Origin: Cloeon dipterum
Taxonomy: Eukaryota; Arthropoda; Insecta; Ephemeroptera; Baetidae
Assembly (NCBI RefSeq): GCF_949628265.1
Contig: NC_088788.1
Coordinates: forward strand, 11,408,001 to 11,472,000
Length of the DNA stretch: 64,000 nt
Direction: 5' to 3'
Under the pieces are notes generated by a model. The model was not told where the DNA came from, did no database searches, and saw nothing but the letters and a program-made list of their open reading frames with translations. A program made the translations under genes and the position numbers. This document shows positions 1 to 15,932 of the stretch, piece by piece (positions within the stretch are counted from its first letter, which is position 1; every line of letters begins with the position of its first letter).

Positions 1-59
1 AATTGTTTGATTACGATGATTTATTTGAACCTACCCAAATCCTAAAACATTATTTATAA
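1..59 (+). CDS. Possible C-terminal end of a gene running in from the left
   Basis: Reading from base 3, 18 codons stay open to a TAA at 57-59. The peptide LFDYDDLFEPTQILKHYL is acidic and aromatic like a real C-terminus. An AATAAA at 187-192 lies 128 bases after the stop, which fits a short 3' UTR. I do not recognise the protein, and a stretch this short can be open by chance. Base 1 lies inside the exon or at the window edge, so no splice acceptor can be checked. Confidence 0.3.
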   Translation, partial: LFDYDDLFEPTQILKHYL

Positions 60-601
60 TTGAAATTTTGTATGTTTTACAAGACACGCTTTGCCTTCTG
101 TATTCAGAAATACATATCAAAATATAACGTCCTCCGTGGCCGAATTTAGGCTTGAAGCCTTTGATGACTGCATGTAAATGTAAAAGAATAAAACCACAAT
201 AATTCAGGCTGTTTTTACAAATGCGCAGAAACCGGCGTAAACAGTAAACGCGGTATAATTGAAGTAATGTTGCTTTTTATGGAACTTCCTCAAATCTTAA
301 AAGTGTTAAAACCCCTGGAAAAAAATCTTTATTTTTCTCTTTTCCTACTCACCATCGTTTGTTTATCAACCAGACTCAAACTTTGATGACAAATTGAAAA
401 ACACGTGTCACAACTGGTGAACGGAAAATGTGATAGTAAAAACCTTAATTGGATAGGAAGAAAGAATGAATTGGTTAGAAAATTATTTTTAAACTCCCAT
501 GTGGGTAAAATTAGAGTTTTAGCTTCATATTTCAATTGGATGAGTTAAGTTCGAATCAGCTAAATTAAGAGGTAAACATTTAGAACACATGTTTGTTTTA
601 G
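60..601. other. Non-coding DNA before the first recognised SPRYD7 exon
   Basis: This AT-rich stretch should hold the missing first SPRYD7 coding exon if the poly(A) signal at 187 ends the upstream gene. No open frame starting with ATG, ending in a donor of the right phase and resembling the family's cysteine-rich N-terminus could be found. Apart from the poly(A) signal I see nothing else in it. Confidence 0.4.
187..192 (+). terminator. Poly(A) signal AATAAA for the possible left-edge gene
   Basis: A canonical AATAAA follows the tentative stop at 57-59. It would end a plus-strand transcript before SPRYD7 begins. Confidence 0.35.
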
Positions 602-3316
602 GTCATGAAGTAGTCATTGTAAAAAATGGAACAAGAATATGCGGAGGTGGAGGAGCGCTGGGCAGCGCACCTCTAGTGCAAAACAAGTCTTACTTTGAAG
701 TTAAAGTGCAGCAATCAGGTAAATTATTACTTACGAAGCCCATGATTAAAGCTGACTGGCAACCATTTGAATTAAAAAAGGCATTTGGAGTGTGGGAGTG
801 GCGACTGAACAAGCACAGCTCTCTTCTGCACCAGGGGGAGTGGATAAAGAGTCATGGGTCCTCTGCTCTGATGGTGTTGTCAAACATAATGGTCAAGACA
901 TACACAAGCTTGCTGACGTTCCTCAAGAAGGCGACGCCATTGTAAGTATAAAGTACTTATATCCAGAATCGCGCGTATTAGCGGAATCACGTGCGTTCAC
1001 CCTCCGCAGATCCGCTCGTACCAATTTTTGTCCATATTAAATGAGTTTTCGTTAGCGACTCTGTGTCACTATCAAATACTGAAAGCCATCCGCGTCTCAA
1101 TTGGTGTCAAATGTAAGCGCACGAGTTGATCTACAACATATAAGTCGAAACCATGACCGTGGGCAGTGTAACAATTAACCGATTAATTCGCATACGAGAA
1201 ATTTAAAACAATCTGAAAAGAGGTTATCGCACCTCCGATGAAGTGCCTAACGACGAATTTCACCCACTTTTATGTACATGGAATTGAGGAGGATCAATGA
1301 TTTCACGGCAAGGCAAATGGCCAGGTGGGTGATAGAATGTTATGGGACCCACAATGGCCACAGCGCTGCCAACTGCACCTTGGCTTTTGCTTTAGGTTTG
1401 CGCTGACTAAGAGGGAAGAGGGAGCGAGTAGCCTATCTGCACGCTTTTTTGTCCATGTTCAATCAGCTTTCGTTAGTGGCTCTGTGTCAATATCAATATC
1501 AAATACTGAAAGCCATCCGCGTCTCAATTGGTGTCAAATGTAAGCGCATGAGTTGATCTACAACGTAAGTGGAAACCATGACTGTGGGCAGTGTAACAAT
1601 TAACTGAGTAATTCGCGTTCGAGTAGAAGAGCCCCTTTTTGTCTGGGAAGAAAGCTAAAGCTGGAGCAAGCGACAGTAGAGACACCTGCTCATCCCTTAC
1701 AAGAGCTGAGAAGCACTAAAAATTCTAACAGTCAAGTGACACAATCCCGCCATCTTATTGGTTAAGAGCAGGCAAGCACAAATAGCCGCTTGTGGCGTTC
1801 ATCTCTTGGCTTCTCCTGTCCACTAGAGTCGCGTGGTTTAGCGGAATGACGCGCGTTTGCCCTGCGCACGTGCGCATATCCACTTTTACCTTTCTTTGCT
1901 GGAGATAGGTGTTGCCCTATTAGTTTTATATCGCACCCTATACTAATGGGCAAAACAGGGCCAAAATTTATATGTAACGCGGCTGTCTAGAGTGTATGAT
2001 TTGCATTAAACTGATTTGATGGAAGTAACCCGTGTTACACATGGTCATTGGCGCTGGATGGGCACCTTAGCCTAGTTCGAGCCGCGGTTACTCATTTATC
2101 AGGACGGGAGATTCAGCTATTCAACCTGCCGCTTAGTGTCGCCCTGAAGTCGGGCACTGGCCAAACGAAGGCTTCAGATTGCACATTTTAATTTGTAACT
2201 GGACTTGACAATTTCAAGCAGTTTTAAGTCATGAACAATACAATTATGGGAGAACACAAAGAGTTCCATAGCAATATGGCCGTCAGGGTAATAGTCTCCG
2301 CCACTGCCAGATGGGCGAGTGCAAGGGTGTATTACGTTAAGTATTAATAAATGTAAAGTTGAACTTACTTTAAGGACAATCTCGGCATTCATTAAACTAC
2401 TCGTTTATTTGCACTTTTAGATATTTAGGGAAACACACGTGTTTTCGACTCAGCGGAGTCTGCGGCTATGTTTTTCCATATCTCCTCACCTCTTCGGGAG
2501 CGCGCAAGCAGAGATGGTACTCAGTAAAATTTAGTGGGGGGGGGGGGAATTTTATCGCCGCTGCACATGAAAATATTGCTGTTAACCATTCTTTAAATTT
2601 GACGCCAAACAAGTTGCCCTTATTAGTGACCAAATTCGTAGGTCGAAGGTCATGGTTAAATCAGGTAAAATGTTTAAAAAAAATCCGGAATATCCTAGCT
2701 AGTGCGCATAAAATTTTGAAAATCCAAAGTAGCTAAAATGTGGCAACAACGTGTGTGTGAAAATTGATTTTGGGGTTCTCTTTTTCAAGAAGAAAATGGA
2801 AGTCAAAGTTGAAAAACTGTTTTTTGCACCCTGAAAATCGTCTTAAATTTTATAAAGGTTATTTTTTGTGCAGATTTACGAAGAGTTTCGACCAAGTTAG
2901 ATTTAAAATAGTAATTTTGACTTCAACAGTCTCTTGGGGTCAAATTAACTTGACCAGAAATGAGCGTTGTTATGGTGTCGTTTTATTTGTATCGCCACGA
3001 TAAACTCAATAATTGTCGACACAATATTAAATTGTAACCCTTTAAAATTACAGGGCATTACATATGACCACATTGAGTTAAATTTCTACTGCAATGGCAA
3101 GAATTTGAACATTCCAATCAGTGGAATAAGAGGAACTGTCTATCCTGTACTTTATGGTGAGGTTACGCTACAGAATATTTAATTGGAGTCTTAATGTTTG
3201 TTTCTTGATTTATTACAGTTGATGAAGGGGCCATCCTCGACTTTGTGAGCGAGCATTTTAGTTTTCCTCCACCTTCTGGCTTTGAAAGAATTCTACTTGA
3301 GCAATCTCTACTATAG
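602..3316 (+). CDS. SPRYD7: SPRY domain-containing protein 7 (5' incomplete)
   Basis: Four exons join in phase: 602-718, 781-941, 3054-3156 and 3219-3316 (TAG). They encode 158 residues covering almost the whole SPRY fold. Family marks are HEVVIVKNGTRICGGGG, QNKSYFEVKVQQSGIW, GVATEQ, GITYDHIELNFYCNGKN, SGIRGTVYPVLY and the C-terminal PPPSGFERILLEQSLL. SPRY domains are beta-sandwich protein-binding modules; the cellular role of SPRYD7 is poorly known. The first recognised exon starts after an acceptor (TTTTAG at 596-601) with two bases of a split Gly codon. The family's N-terminal 30 or so residues are therefore missing and lie upstream or unrecognised. The 2.1 kb second intron carries a duplicated repeat. 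The gene is tail-to-tail with FDXR, with 249 bases between stops. Confidence 0.93.
1013..1201. repeat. Direct repeat copy A (about 185 bp)
   Basis: This segment is repeated at 1440-1625 in the same orientation. The best-matched core runs from GACTCTGTGTCA (about 1058) through CCATCCGCGTCTCAATTGG to GGGCAGTGTAACAATTAAC. By eye the core is about 90% identical with a few short indels. A shorter flank, TAGCGGAATCACGTGCGTT at about 979, recurs in diverged form at about 1839. Two short direct repeats around about 240 bases of unique DNA resemble a miniature LTR element, but the type is not proven. Confidence 0.75.
1440..1625. repeat. Direct repeat copy B (about 185 bp)
   Basis: Second copy of the repeat at 1013-1201. 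A 20-base purine-only run (1409-1428) lies just before it, in the place a polypurine tract would occupy in an LTR-type element. No primer-binding site was recognised after copy A. Confidence 0.75.
2536..2547 (+). repeat. Homopolymer run of 12 G
   Basis: Twelve uninterrupted G within SPRYD7 intron 2. Its length is prone to slippage and sequencing error. Confidence 0.9.
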
Positions 3317-3515
3317 TTTTTCTATATTTCCATTTGAATTTCCAAATACAAGACTGCGTTTTTAATTTTCTGATGTAGATCTAGTAACCATTCTAGAGTC
3401 AATTGGTTGATTTATTTTTTACAAAATTAACCTTGTTCATTTTTTGATGGCAAAAAGTTTGATTCTCAAAAATACTACTACTTTTCTCATATTGTTGAAA
3501 ACAATTATGATAACT

Positions 3516-3521
3516 TTTATT
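3516..3521 (-). terminator. Poly(A) signal AATAAA of FDXR
   Basis: TTTATT on the plus strand reads AATAAA on the minus strand, 45 bases beyond the FDXR stop at 3566. The 3' UTR is therefore short and faces the SPRYD7 3' end, which has only ATATAAA-like signals near 3530-3545. Confidence 0.65.
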
Positions 3522-3565
3522 AAACCATATATAAAATATATAAACAAAAGATATAACCTGATAGT

Positions 3566-5428
3566 TTAATTTGCTACAACCTTCAACATCTCGGAGACGG
3601 AAACAATTTTTTCTCTTGGCTTGTCAATAGCCTTTCCTCGGTTCTGTTCCTCCTGGTCTATTTTTTCCCAGTCTTTGAAAGACACAGCTTGCACACCTGG
3701 AGCAAAAGCACGTTGTTTAAAAAATCACGAAACTTTTGCCAAAGGCAACCTCACCTTTATTATCAAGTATTTTCGCGGCCTCCAAATATCCAGGCTTCGC
3801 AGTTGTAGCGTTGATTGTCCCATCTTTAATGTCGCCTTCAATCAATCGACCAAGCTCAAATGCATTCCCCATCGTGTTCACAATCACGCCAACTGGACCA
3901 GTGCCCAACCATCCTCCGCAGTAAACACCTGATATTATTAGAAGTCTCTAATGGTTATTATTTAAGAAAATAACTCATGTCCAATACCTGGAAGACCTTC
4001 AACTCTTCCCTTAGAATTTCTGACAACGCCTGACTTTGAGTCGAATGGAATGTCTGGATCAGCAGGAAGTCCTTTGTAGCCAATGCTTCTCAAGACAAGG
4101 CCGCACTTCACATCTTCAAAAGCCCCAGTGTTCTTCACCCCCTGGGTCTCACTCATCTCCCCCTGAAGCTCAGTAACGGCCAGTTTAACTGCACCTACTG
4201 TCCCAGCTTTAGAGGAACTTGGGAGGAAAGCAGCTGGACTGCGGTAGAAAATTGGCTCGAAACTTCGCTCTGCCGTTTTCCAGGCTTCAAGCCACTCAGC
4301 TTTAGGGTCCAGCGCTGCTTGAGCCAGTAACTCTGTCAGCCTTTTGCGAGGACGAGCAACACCTGATTTTTTTTTTTAAAATTATATAAGAAGTAAAAAT
4401 AAATTATGATTGAAAAATAATACTTGGCAAAAATTCTTGAACTCCTTTGAAGTCATCCTGCCGAAAAACTGACTTGCAACCCTCCATTTTCAGCATTTCA
4501 CGCAGTTCCTTTATTGTAAAAGCAGCCTGCACTGGACCTCTTCTACCAATCAACATGACACGCTTCACTTGACTTTTGGAAAGCGCCTCAAGCGAGTGTG
4601 CCGTGATATCTGTGGACTAAAAGTCACAACTTTCAAACACCCTAATTTATATTTGTTTGAAGATTCAACCAAATTTTAAACAAGTATAAACAAAATACAG
4701 CTTTTAACAATCCTGAGTTACCTTCAAGTAATCGATTGGCGCGAGGAGAACCCTGGCCACGTCTAAAGCGACATTTCCTTGACCTAGCACAGCCACGGTG
4801 TCTGTACTGAGGTCAGGGTTCAAATTTTCATCTCCAGGTTGTCCATTGTACCAGCCAACGAATCGCCTTGCAGATAATATGTTTCCCAGGTCTTCCCCAG
4901 GAATGCCCAAACTCTTGTCATGCTCAGCGCCGTATGTCTGCATGTTGAAATTTTCATTTGAAATTTTTGTTGGTTTTGAATGAACGTGCGATAACCAGAA
5001 TGACAGCATGATAGAGCCGCTGGAGTTCTTGAAGGGACAAATCTTTTCCAAGCGAAACATTACCAACAAAGCGGACCCTGGGGTTTTGTGCAGTTTTTGT
5101 GAAAGTGTTGATGACGTTCTTCACCTCAGGGTGGTCAGGTGCCACCCCAAAACGAACTAATCCAAAAGGCACAGGTAGTTTCTCGTAAATGTCCACATTT
5201 GCTTCTGGCAAGGTCTGCACATCAATTAAAGTTAATGACCGAATCATTTTATAAATAATGCTCATCTAGTTAAAAAAAAAATACCTTTACAAGGTGCTGC
5301 GTCACGTAAAAGCCAGCAGGACCGGCCCCAACAACGCAAACTTGAGGCCCTTGCCGCGTTGAGCTTGTTGACAAAAGTCGCAAAGGGGCGCCTTTGGCAA
5401 AACTACAAAGGGTACTAGCTCTCCTCAT
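3566..5428 (-). CDS. FDXR: NADPH:adrenodoxin oxidoreductase, mitochondrial
   Basis: Seven exons on the minus strand: 5428-5285, 5214-4996, 4937-4722, 4616-4424, 4362-3988, 3928-3755 and 3696-3566. They total 1452 nt, or 483 residues, the usual family length. FDXR is a matrix flavoprotein that moves electrons from NADPH to ferredoxin for mitochondrial P450 steroid chemistry (ecdysteroids in insects; Drosophila dare) and iron-sulfur cluster assembly. The first 28 residues are Arg/Ser/Thr-rich without acidic residues, like a presequence. Visible marks are the FAD motif [10 protein letters not shown] (about 32-41), [21 protein letters not shown], the nucleotide motif [32 protein letters not shown], the FAD-side [15 protein letters not shown] and [16 protein letters not shown]. 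Exon 2 uses a weak donor (GTTATC). The gene is head-to-head with the helicase gene, with 908 bases between starts. Confidence 0.97.
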
Positions 5429-6336
5429 CTTTGAGATTATGAATCTTTTCTAAAGTCTAAAGTGCACAGCCAGTTGCATATGACACGCCTAGATGGATGA
5501 AAGATTCGTCAGTTGAGTCGAGATTTCAAATTATGTAATATATATGTGTGTACGCGCACTCTTACTAATTATGGTCATGAGAAATAAATGAACTATGAAC
5601 TTAATCCTGCCGCGGTTATCGATGTGTTTGTGTATCATATATATGTAAAATGTAAGATAATCAAATTGACAAATAATAGTGTGTGAACTTGAACGCATTT
5701 AAAGTAAAAAAAAACTTAAAAAACTGGCTAAAAAGAGACGGGAAGTGTTACGCGCAATAATAGCGTTACTAAAATGATAAGGAATAAGAAAATTTTGAAT
5801 AATTTTGTTCTCTTCTACATGTATAAATTTCGGAAGCAATGATAATTACAAAGTGTTGTCTGCTAAAAACTTTTACCTGTCAACTAAACGGACCTCTTAT
5901 GCCATTTGTGCGAGGAAGTCACTGATATTTGCTATTGTAATTTTAAATTATGGTAAATCAAACATCAGACTTTAAGATTCTGGTGTCTCGGGTGTGTTAC
6001 CACACCAGGTGTTTTGGCACTTCGGGGGCGTGTCATGTGTTTTTGTTTTTCTCAAGCACACGAGTGGAGACCAGTGGAGACGCAGAGCTGCCCTCTTCGT
6101 TGAAGGAATGAAACTACAATTTCCCCTTGTTTCTCCTCATGTGGAGCGGAGACATGCGGTTTCGATGGTTTCGATTCAGATTCTTGATTCAAGCATGGGG
6201 CTGTACTTCTTATAAACAAAATAACTTACCAATTTAGTTTTTGTGAACGTTTCTGAGCATAATTTATTACACGGTATTTGTATAATATCAAAATGTTTAA
6301 GAATTACTAACAGAATTTTGTTTTTTAGGATTCAGA
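5429..6336. promoter_or_regulatory. Shared promoter interval FDXR / DEAD-box helicase
   Basis: This 908-base interval lies between two outward-facing start codons, so both promoters must lie here. It contains a TATCGATG (about 5618), one base off the insect DRE core TATCGATA. An acceptor-like TTTTTTAG ends at 6328, eight bases before the helicase ATG, so that gene may have a non-coding first exon upstream. No TATA box is clear. The ORFs here have no resemblance to known proteins. Confidence 0.6.
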
Positions 6337-8878
<2,542 letters not shown>

Positions 8879-8913
8879 TTTTTAAGAATTTGTATGTGTA
8901 ATGAGTGATGTCT

Positions 8914-8919
8914 AATAAA
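8914..8919 (+). terminator. Poly(A) signal AATAAA of the helicase gene
   Basis: AATAAA lies 35 bases after the helicase stop, giving a very short 3' UTR. Confidence 0.65.
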
Positions 8920-9306
8920 TCATTCTGGCATTCCTTCAAAGTTAGTGTAAAACTCTTGATGTTTCAATTAACTCAATATACTTCTCGTTACTAAACACTA
9001 ATATGTATTATTTTAAATGGATTTGTTGGAAAAAAGGTCATCTAGTAAAAGATATAAAAATTAGGTATCTAAAGAATATGAAACAGAACGTTTTTTTAAT
9101 AATTAAATTATTATTAAATAATCAAATTTTTAAATGTCCTGTTTATTGAAAATTAATGCGACTTGATTTATTATTTGGTTTCATCAGGAACTTGCATTAA
9201 ATCATATTGCTTAGCTAGCTACTTTAAATTAAATATTGCTAAAAACAATAAGGGGACTTGAAAACAAAATGACTTCACAATCAAATAATTTGGTAATAAA
9301 AATTCA
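8920..9306. other. Gap between two convergent 3' ends
   Basis: Very AT-rich sequence between the poly(A) signals of the helicase gene and the capping protein gene. I see no gene in it. Confidence 0.5.
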
Positions 9307-9312
9307 TTTATT
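9307..9312 (-). terminator. Poly(A) signal AATAAA of capping protein beta
   Basis: TTTATT on the plus strand, 435 bases past the stop codon of the minus-strand gene. The interval 9313-9746 is then its 3' UTR. Confidence 0.55.
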
Positions 9313-9746
9313 GTTATCTCTGGAGGAGAGTTTGTTACACTGTAATCGGCTGTAACATTACATTTTCACCAGATTATATAAAGTATAATGATCAACTTAC
9401 AAACGTAAACAAATAATGGATAAACGCACTCCTAACTGAAGGCATGGAGAGGACTTTATTTTCATTATGGAATTCGATTACCACCACCAATCAATCGGCC
9501 GTTCCTTGTATCAACACCGAGGTGATAATGTACACAAAATCTTTGTGGCCGAGGTTTGTAAGCCTATCCTAGATTTAATTCTTTGCACGAAAAGGGTTCT
9601 CTTTGAAAAGTAACAGGAAGTCATCAGTCAGTGCATCCAAATATTGCCATGTACAATTATAGAAAGGCCAAGCGGAGGGCAAAATCAAAAAATGAATAAA
9701 CAACAGTATGCAAAAATTAAATTATTAATGAGGATTACTTGGTTAG

Positions 9747-11690
<1,944 letters not shown>

Positions 11691-12265
11691 GATGCCAATC
11701 CTAGAGGCAGTAGACCAGCGTGGACGCCTTCTTTTCTTATCTCGGCTCCTGCCACTTCCTCAATGTTCTTCCGACGCCCTGCTTATCAGCAGATTCGGAA
11801 CACGCTGTCTTTGGTCGTGTGGATGCTGAGGAGTCCGAGTGTTCGGAGAACGAGCCGAATTAGATTCGGCACAATCTCGAGATGCAACCTGTCTATTTCA
11901 CGATAAAAATCTGCTGTCTATCTTCTGCAAATAAACTCGAGGTCCTCGCCCTTTTTTGGCTGTCAAGAGCCGCAAGTGTCGCCAACCTACTCCTATCAAA
12001 AGTACAAAATTTAACCATTACTTGAAAAAAAATCACTTTCAAAAACAATGCAATATTCAAATTATGCAGTGTAAATTTAACAATGGTCTAAAGAATCCTG
12101 ATATCAAACTTTGTTCAAAATATCACAATCAGATAGATTTTCTGCAGGAGATTCGGTCGAGTGAACTATTGTTAGGTTGGTATCAAAAGCTCCAACAGTA
12201 GCAGCTGCAAAGCGCCGCATAAATGTGCCTGTCGGGTCGGTCGCATTTTGCAGAACTTGAGAAAT
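11691..12265. promoter_or_regulatory. Shared promoter interval capping protein beta / ALG3
   Basis: These 575 bases separate two outward-facing start codons. The half next to capping protein (about 11,690-11,950) is richer in CG dinucleotides, as expected for its 5' UTR. The half next to ALG3 is AT-rich until about 12,190. No TATA box is evident, and short ORFs here are not family members. Confidence 0.6.
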
Positions 12266-14517
12266 ATGGCTCCCCCGAACAGACGTGGGCCACCGAACCG
12301 TGGCCCAAAGCCGCAGAAATTCAGCCTCAAACTGTTAGAAAAGTATTTTTCTAAGCAATACATTCTCTCCCTCGTGTTCGACCCTCGACAATTTTACGTC
12401 ACAGCGCCAATTTTTCTGCTTCTCGAGTTAGTTATCAACTACTTAATCATCAACCGCGTTCCTTGTAAGTTTCTTGTTTTGCCGGCCGGGGGAGAAATTT
12501 TATATTATTTTTAACTTCACAGACACGGAAATTGACTGGAAAGCCTACATGCAAGAAGTGGAAGGCGTCGTCAATGGCACTTTTGACTACACTCAGCTCA
12601 AAGGAGACACCGGGCCCCTTGTTTACCCTGCTGGCTTCGTCTACATCTTCATGGGGTTGTACTACATCACTGACTTTGGCACCAATATTCGGTTAGCCCA
12701 ATACATCTTTGCTGGCCTATATATGGTTAACTTGTTGCTGGTTTTCCGTCTCTACGGAAAGAGCAGAAAGGTTCGTTTAATTCAATGGAGTCGTGGTTTT
12801 GTTATTAAATTTTAAATTATAGATTCCACCATTTATTATGGTGTTTGTCTGCTTGACTTCGTATCGAGTGCATTCGATATTCTCCCTCCGTCTGTTCAAC
12901 GATCCTGTAGCCATGGTTTTGCTGTACGCTTCTCTCAATCTCTTTCTGGACGACATGTGGACGTTTGGATCGGTTTTCTTCAGGTTAGACCAAATTGGTT
13001 ATTTGATTTAAAACTCTTCAACATATATATTTACAGCTTGGCAGTCTCTGTGAAGATGAACATTCTGATGTTCGCCCCGGCTCTCCTCATTGCCTACATC
13101 GCCATCCTTGGCTTCAAGAAAACCATTTTGCAACTTTTCGTTTGTGGTCTGATCCAGGTTCGTTTCCAGGTTCCTCCGCTGAATTTTATTTAACATTAAT
13201 TTCTTCTCAGGTGTTGCTTGCGGCACCGTTCCTGTTGACAAATCCGGTGGGCTACATCATGGGTGCTTTCAATCTGGGCCGAATTTTCCTTTACAAGTGG
13301 ACAGTAAACTGGCGCTTCATAACGGAGGAGCTTTTTGTCAGCCGGAACTTCCACCTGTCCCTGCTTGCGTGCCATATCGCGCTTCTCCTGTACTTCGCCC
13401 CCACCTGGCTGACGTAGGATGCAAAGAAACCTTGAATTATATTATTTTTTAACTCTGCTCTTTATTTCAACAGGTACTTGAAGAGCTACTGTCGGCTCAG
13501 CGTGCTTGAATCGCAGGTGAAGGTGCAACTGAAGAAGAAGGAAAAGGCCATGCTCAACACAAGCAGCTCATCCCAGCTTTTCCTCGCGCCATTTTTCGCT
13601 GCCAACTTCATCGGAATGGTGTGTGCGAGGTCGCTGCACTACCAGTTCTACATCTGGTACTACCACACGCTGCCCTACCTGCTCTGGTGCACTCCATACT
13701 CCATGTGGACAAGGTAGAGCACATCTAGCTAGGCTCCAACTTTCAATTAAGATTGGAGATTGGAAATCAGCTTTTCATAAATGGAAGAAGAGGATTGATA
13801 CTGCAAAATCCTGGAAAATCCTTGTTGCCAATGCATGAACTCGTCCCTTAGGATTCACTTGAAGCCAAAGTTGATTTAAGTAGTGATGTGAAATTTTTGA
13901 GACAAGTGGCTGCAAAGTTAGCATGCTTTTCAAATGGTGAGGACTGTCTCCTTACTTTAATTCTTATTTTGTTTCACAACAAAGAGTTTCCCTTAAAGGT
14001 TTGAAACGCTTTTGAACAGATCCCCACAAGAGGAATCGAAATCTGCCCAAAAAAATTGGTCAAGCGCTGTAAATTTAAGAGAAAATTTTGAATTTTTACT
14101 GTAGCTCCATCCTTTTTTACTCTTGCAAATTGTAGAAAAATTTGTTCATCAGTCAATTGATTATTACATCCTACAGTTCAAGCAATTTTCAACTGTCACC
14201 CCAGTACAAGTTTTTCTTGTCAATAATTTCCGTGATTATAAATCTTTGAATAAAATGTTTTATGAAATCTCGTTTGTTGCAGGCTTGCCGTAATGGGTGT
14301 AATCGAGATGTGCTGGAACGTGTACCCCTCGACGGACTGGAGCTCAGGTGCGCTGCACATTTGCCACCTGATCCTGCTGCTTGGACTGGTGCAAACGCAG
14401 TCCAACGTCTGCAAGTCGATTCTCGACGCGGAGCCAGTGGTCTCGAGCACGGCTGCGACCGCGGCTGCTTCTGAACCCTCTGTCGAGAAAAAGAAGAAGA
14501 AGCACAAGAACTATTGA
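12266..14517 (+). CDS. ALG3: Dol-P-Man:Man5GlcNAc2-PP-Dol alpha-1,3-mannosyltransferase
   Basis: Seven exons: 12266-12464, 12523-12770, 12823-12983, 13037-13157, 13211-13413, 13474-13713 and 14283-14517. They total 1407 nt, or 468 residues. ALG3 (Drosophila Not56) adds the first lumenal mannose, from dolichol-phosphate-mannose, to the lipid-linked N-glycan precursor in the ER membrane. Family blocks are [85 protein letters not shown] and the reentrant-rich C-terminal half with [17 protein letters not shown]. Many hydrophobic segments predict a polytopic protein. The acidic [11 protein letters not shown] region is the lumenal loop with the catalytic acid in this GT-C fold. The tail KKKKKHKNY is lysine-rich, consistent with ER retention. 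The start ATG at 12266 has a purine at -3. Confidence 0.97.
13714..14282 (+). other. ALG3 intron 6
   Basis: A 569-base intron with no recognisable gene or repeat. It is much longer than the other ALG3 introns (50 to 70 bases). Confidence 0.7.
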
Positions 14518-15924
14518 AAACCGTGATTTTGTTTTAGAGCATGGTGCTCGAATCATTTTCGTCACTTGCTCGTACTGATTGATTTTATAGTCATTTGAAA
14601 AGACTTTGTAAATAATACCCTTTTGAAATTTGCATGAAGTGTTTGAAAGTGTTCGTGTCTAGTGTTTGTCTGTGTTATTGATCAGTCGCGTACAAAGTAG
14701 GATTGCGTTCCCCGTGACCCCTGCTTAATAGATCGTGTTCTCATGGAATGAAAACCTTCGTGGTTTAGTGCAAAAGACATTTTGTAACGCCTCTCGGTGT
14801 GGATTTTGTATTTTTGCAATAAATCCTACTCAAATACACCGCTAAACTGATGTTTCCTTTTTCTATCTTCACAAAATTTAAGAAGCCCTCACCAAAGTAC
14901 AATTTCTGGTACACAGATAAATGAAACTTAATTTTGAGTTAGTGTTGAGCTAACAATGTAGAGAAAATTCAAAATTAAAATTATAAGCTCAAGTATCCGA
15001 ATCAGAATTGAATTAAAATTAATATAAGCGATTTTAAGAGCAGGAGAATCGTTTTCATTAAAGCAATTCTTTAAACTAAAACAAAATTATCCGTGAATAT
15101 TTTTGAAAAAATTTAACAGCGAGTTATAGTGTGAGGTTTTTCCTAAATTTGGCAATTTTCAAAATGTTTGATTAAACCCCAACCAATTTTGCTTTGGCAG
15201 TGGTCAGGAGACCGTCTGTGAAAAGTGCCAAGTGCAGAGAAACCACCGGTTCGTTCAGGCTTTAAGTAGCACGCAGAATATTCTTTCAAATCCCTCATAC
15301 TATACGTTTACGCTACACAAAGTCGCTCATTGCTCCGTGACGTGAGACGTGAAATACCAAATTAGTTCAGTTGTGCGTCGCATACAAAAATGTACGAGTG
15401 AGATTGTCTAATTTTTTCAATAACAATTTTATTTGTTGACTCTTTGTCAATGCAATATTTTCACTTCAGTCGCATTTTCAGCCTCCGTGGAAAATAGCTT
15501 TTTTCAAATATCTTCATGCTGAAAATTTGATGGGGATTTTGAGGCAAAAATTCACTACTGTTTCTTGCTTAAAAGACCAGCCGGAAACTATAATCAGTTT
15601 TGGGGTTTTCACATTTCTCCTCGTTTTTTCCGGATTTGGCCCCTGAAAAAGTCATAATTTTGCTTTATATCCAAGACAGAAAGCATGGAAATTTTATTTA
15701 ATTTAAGAAATCCTATATTTAGTGAAATCAAAGACAGCGTATAGAATTAAATTGTTTAACAACAACAAAATTTTATATGTTTCAGAAAACGCGCGAAATT
15801 GCGGTAAAACCCGTAAAACCCATGAAATTTCAATCTAGTGTGTTTCCCATAGAGACCATAGACGCATTTTATTTAAGGTTTCTATAGTTTCCCAGAAAAA
15901 ATGCTGGTTTTTGCGAATCCGTCC
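14518..15924. other. ALG3 3' UTR and AT-rich intergenic DNA
   Basis: The ALG3 3' UTR probably runs to just past 14,823. The rest is AT-rich with only short unconvincing ORFs, and I see nothing else in it. Confidence 0.5.
14818..14823 (+). terminator. Poly(A) signal AATAAA of ALG3
   Basis: AATAAA 301 bases after the ALG3 stop, followed by AT-rich intergenic DNA. Confidence 0.65.
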
Positions 15925-15932
15925 AAGAATAC

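Larger units (their letters stand above)
942..3053 (+). other. SPRYD7 intron 2, enlarged by repeat DNA
   Basis: This 2.1 kb intron sits in a gene whose other introns are about 62 bases. Its first half (about 960-2400) is less AT-rich and contains the repeat pair listed separately. A pure G run of 12 lies at 2536-2547. The rest is plain AT-rich intron, and its ORFs resemble nothing known. Confidence 0.7.

Noticed and set aside
549..557. tRNA B-box-like GTTCGAATC
   Set aside because: No A box, acceptor stem or cloverleaf can be formed around it.
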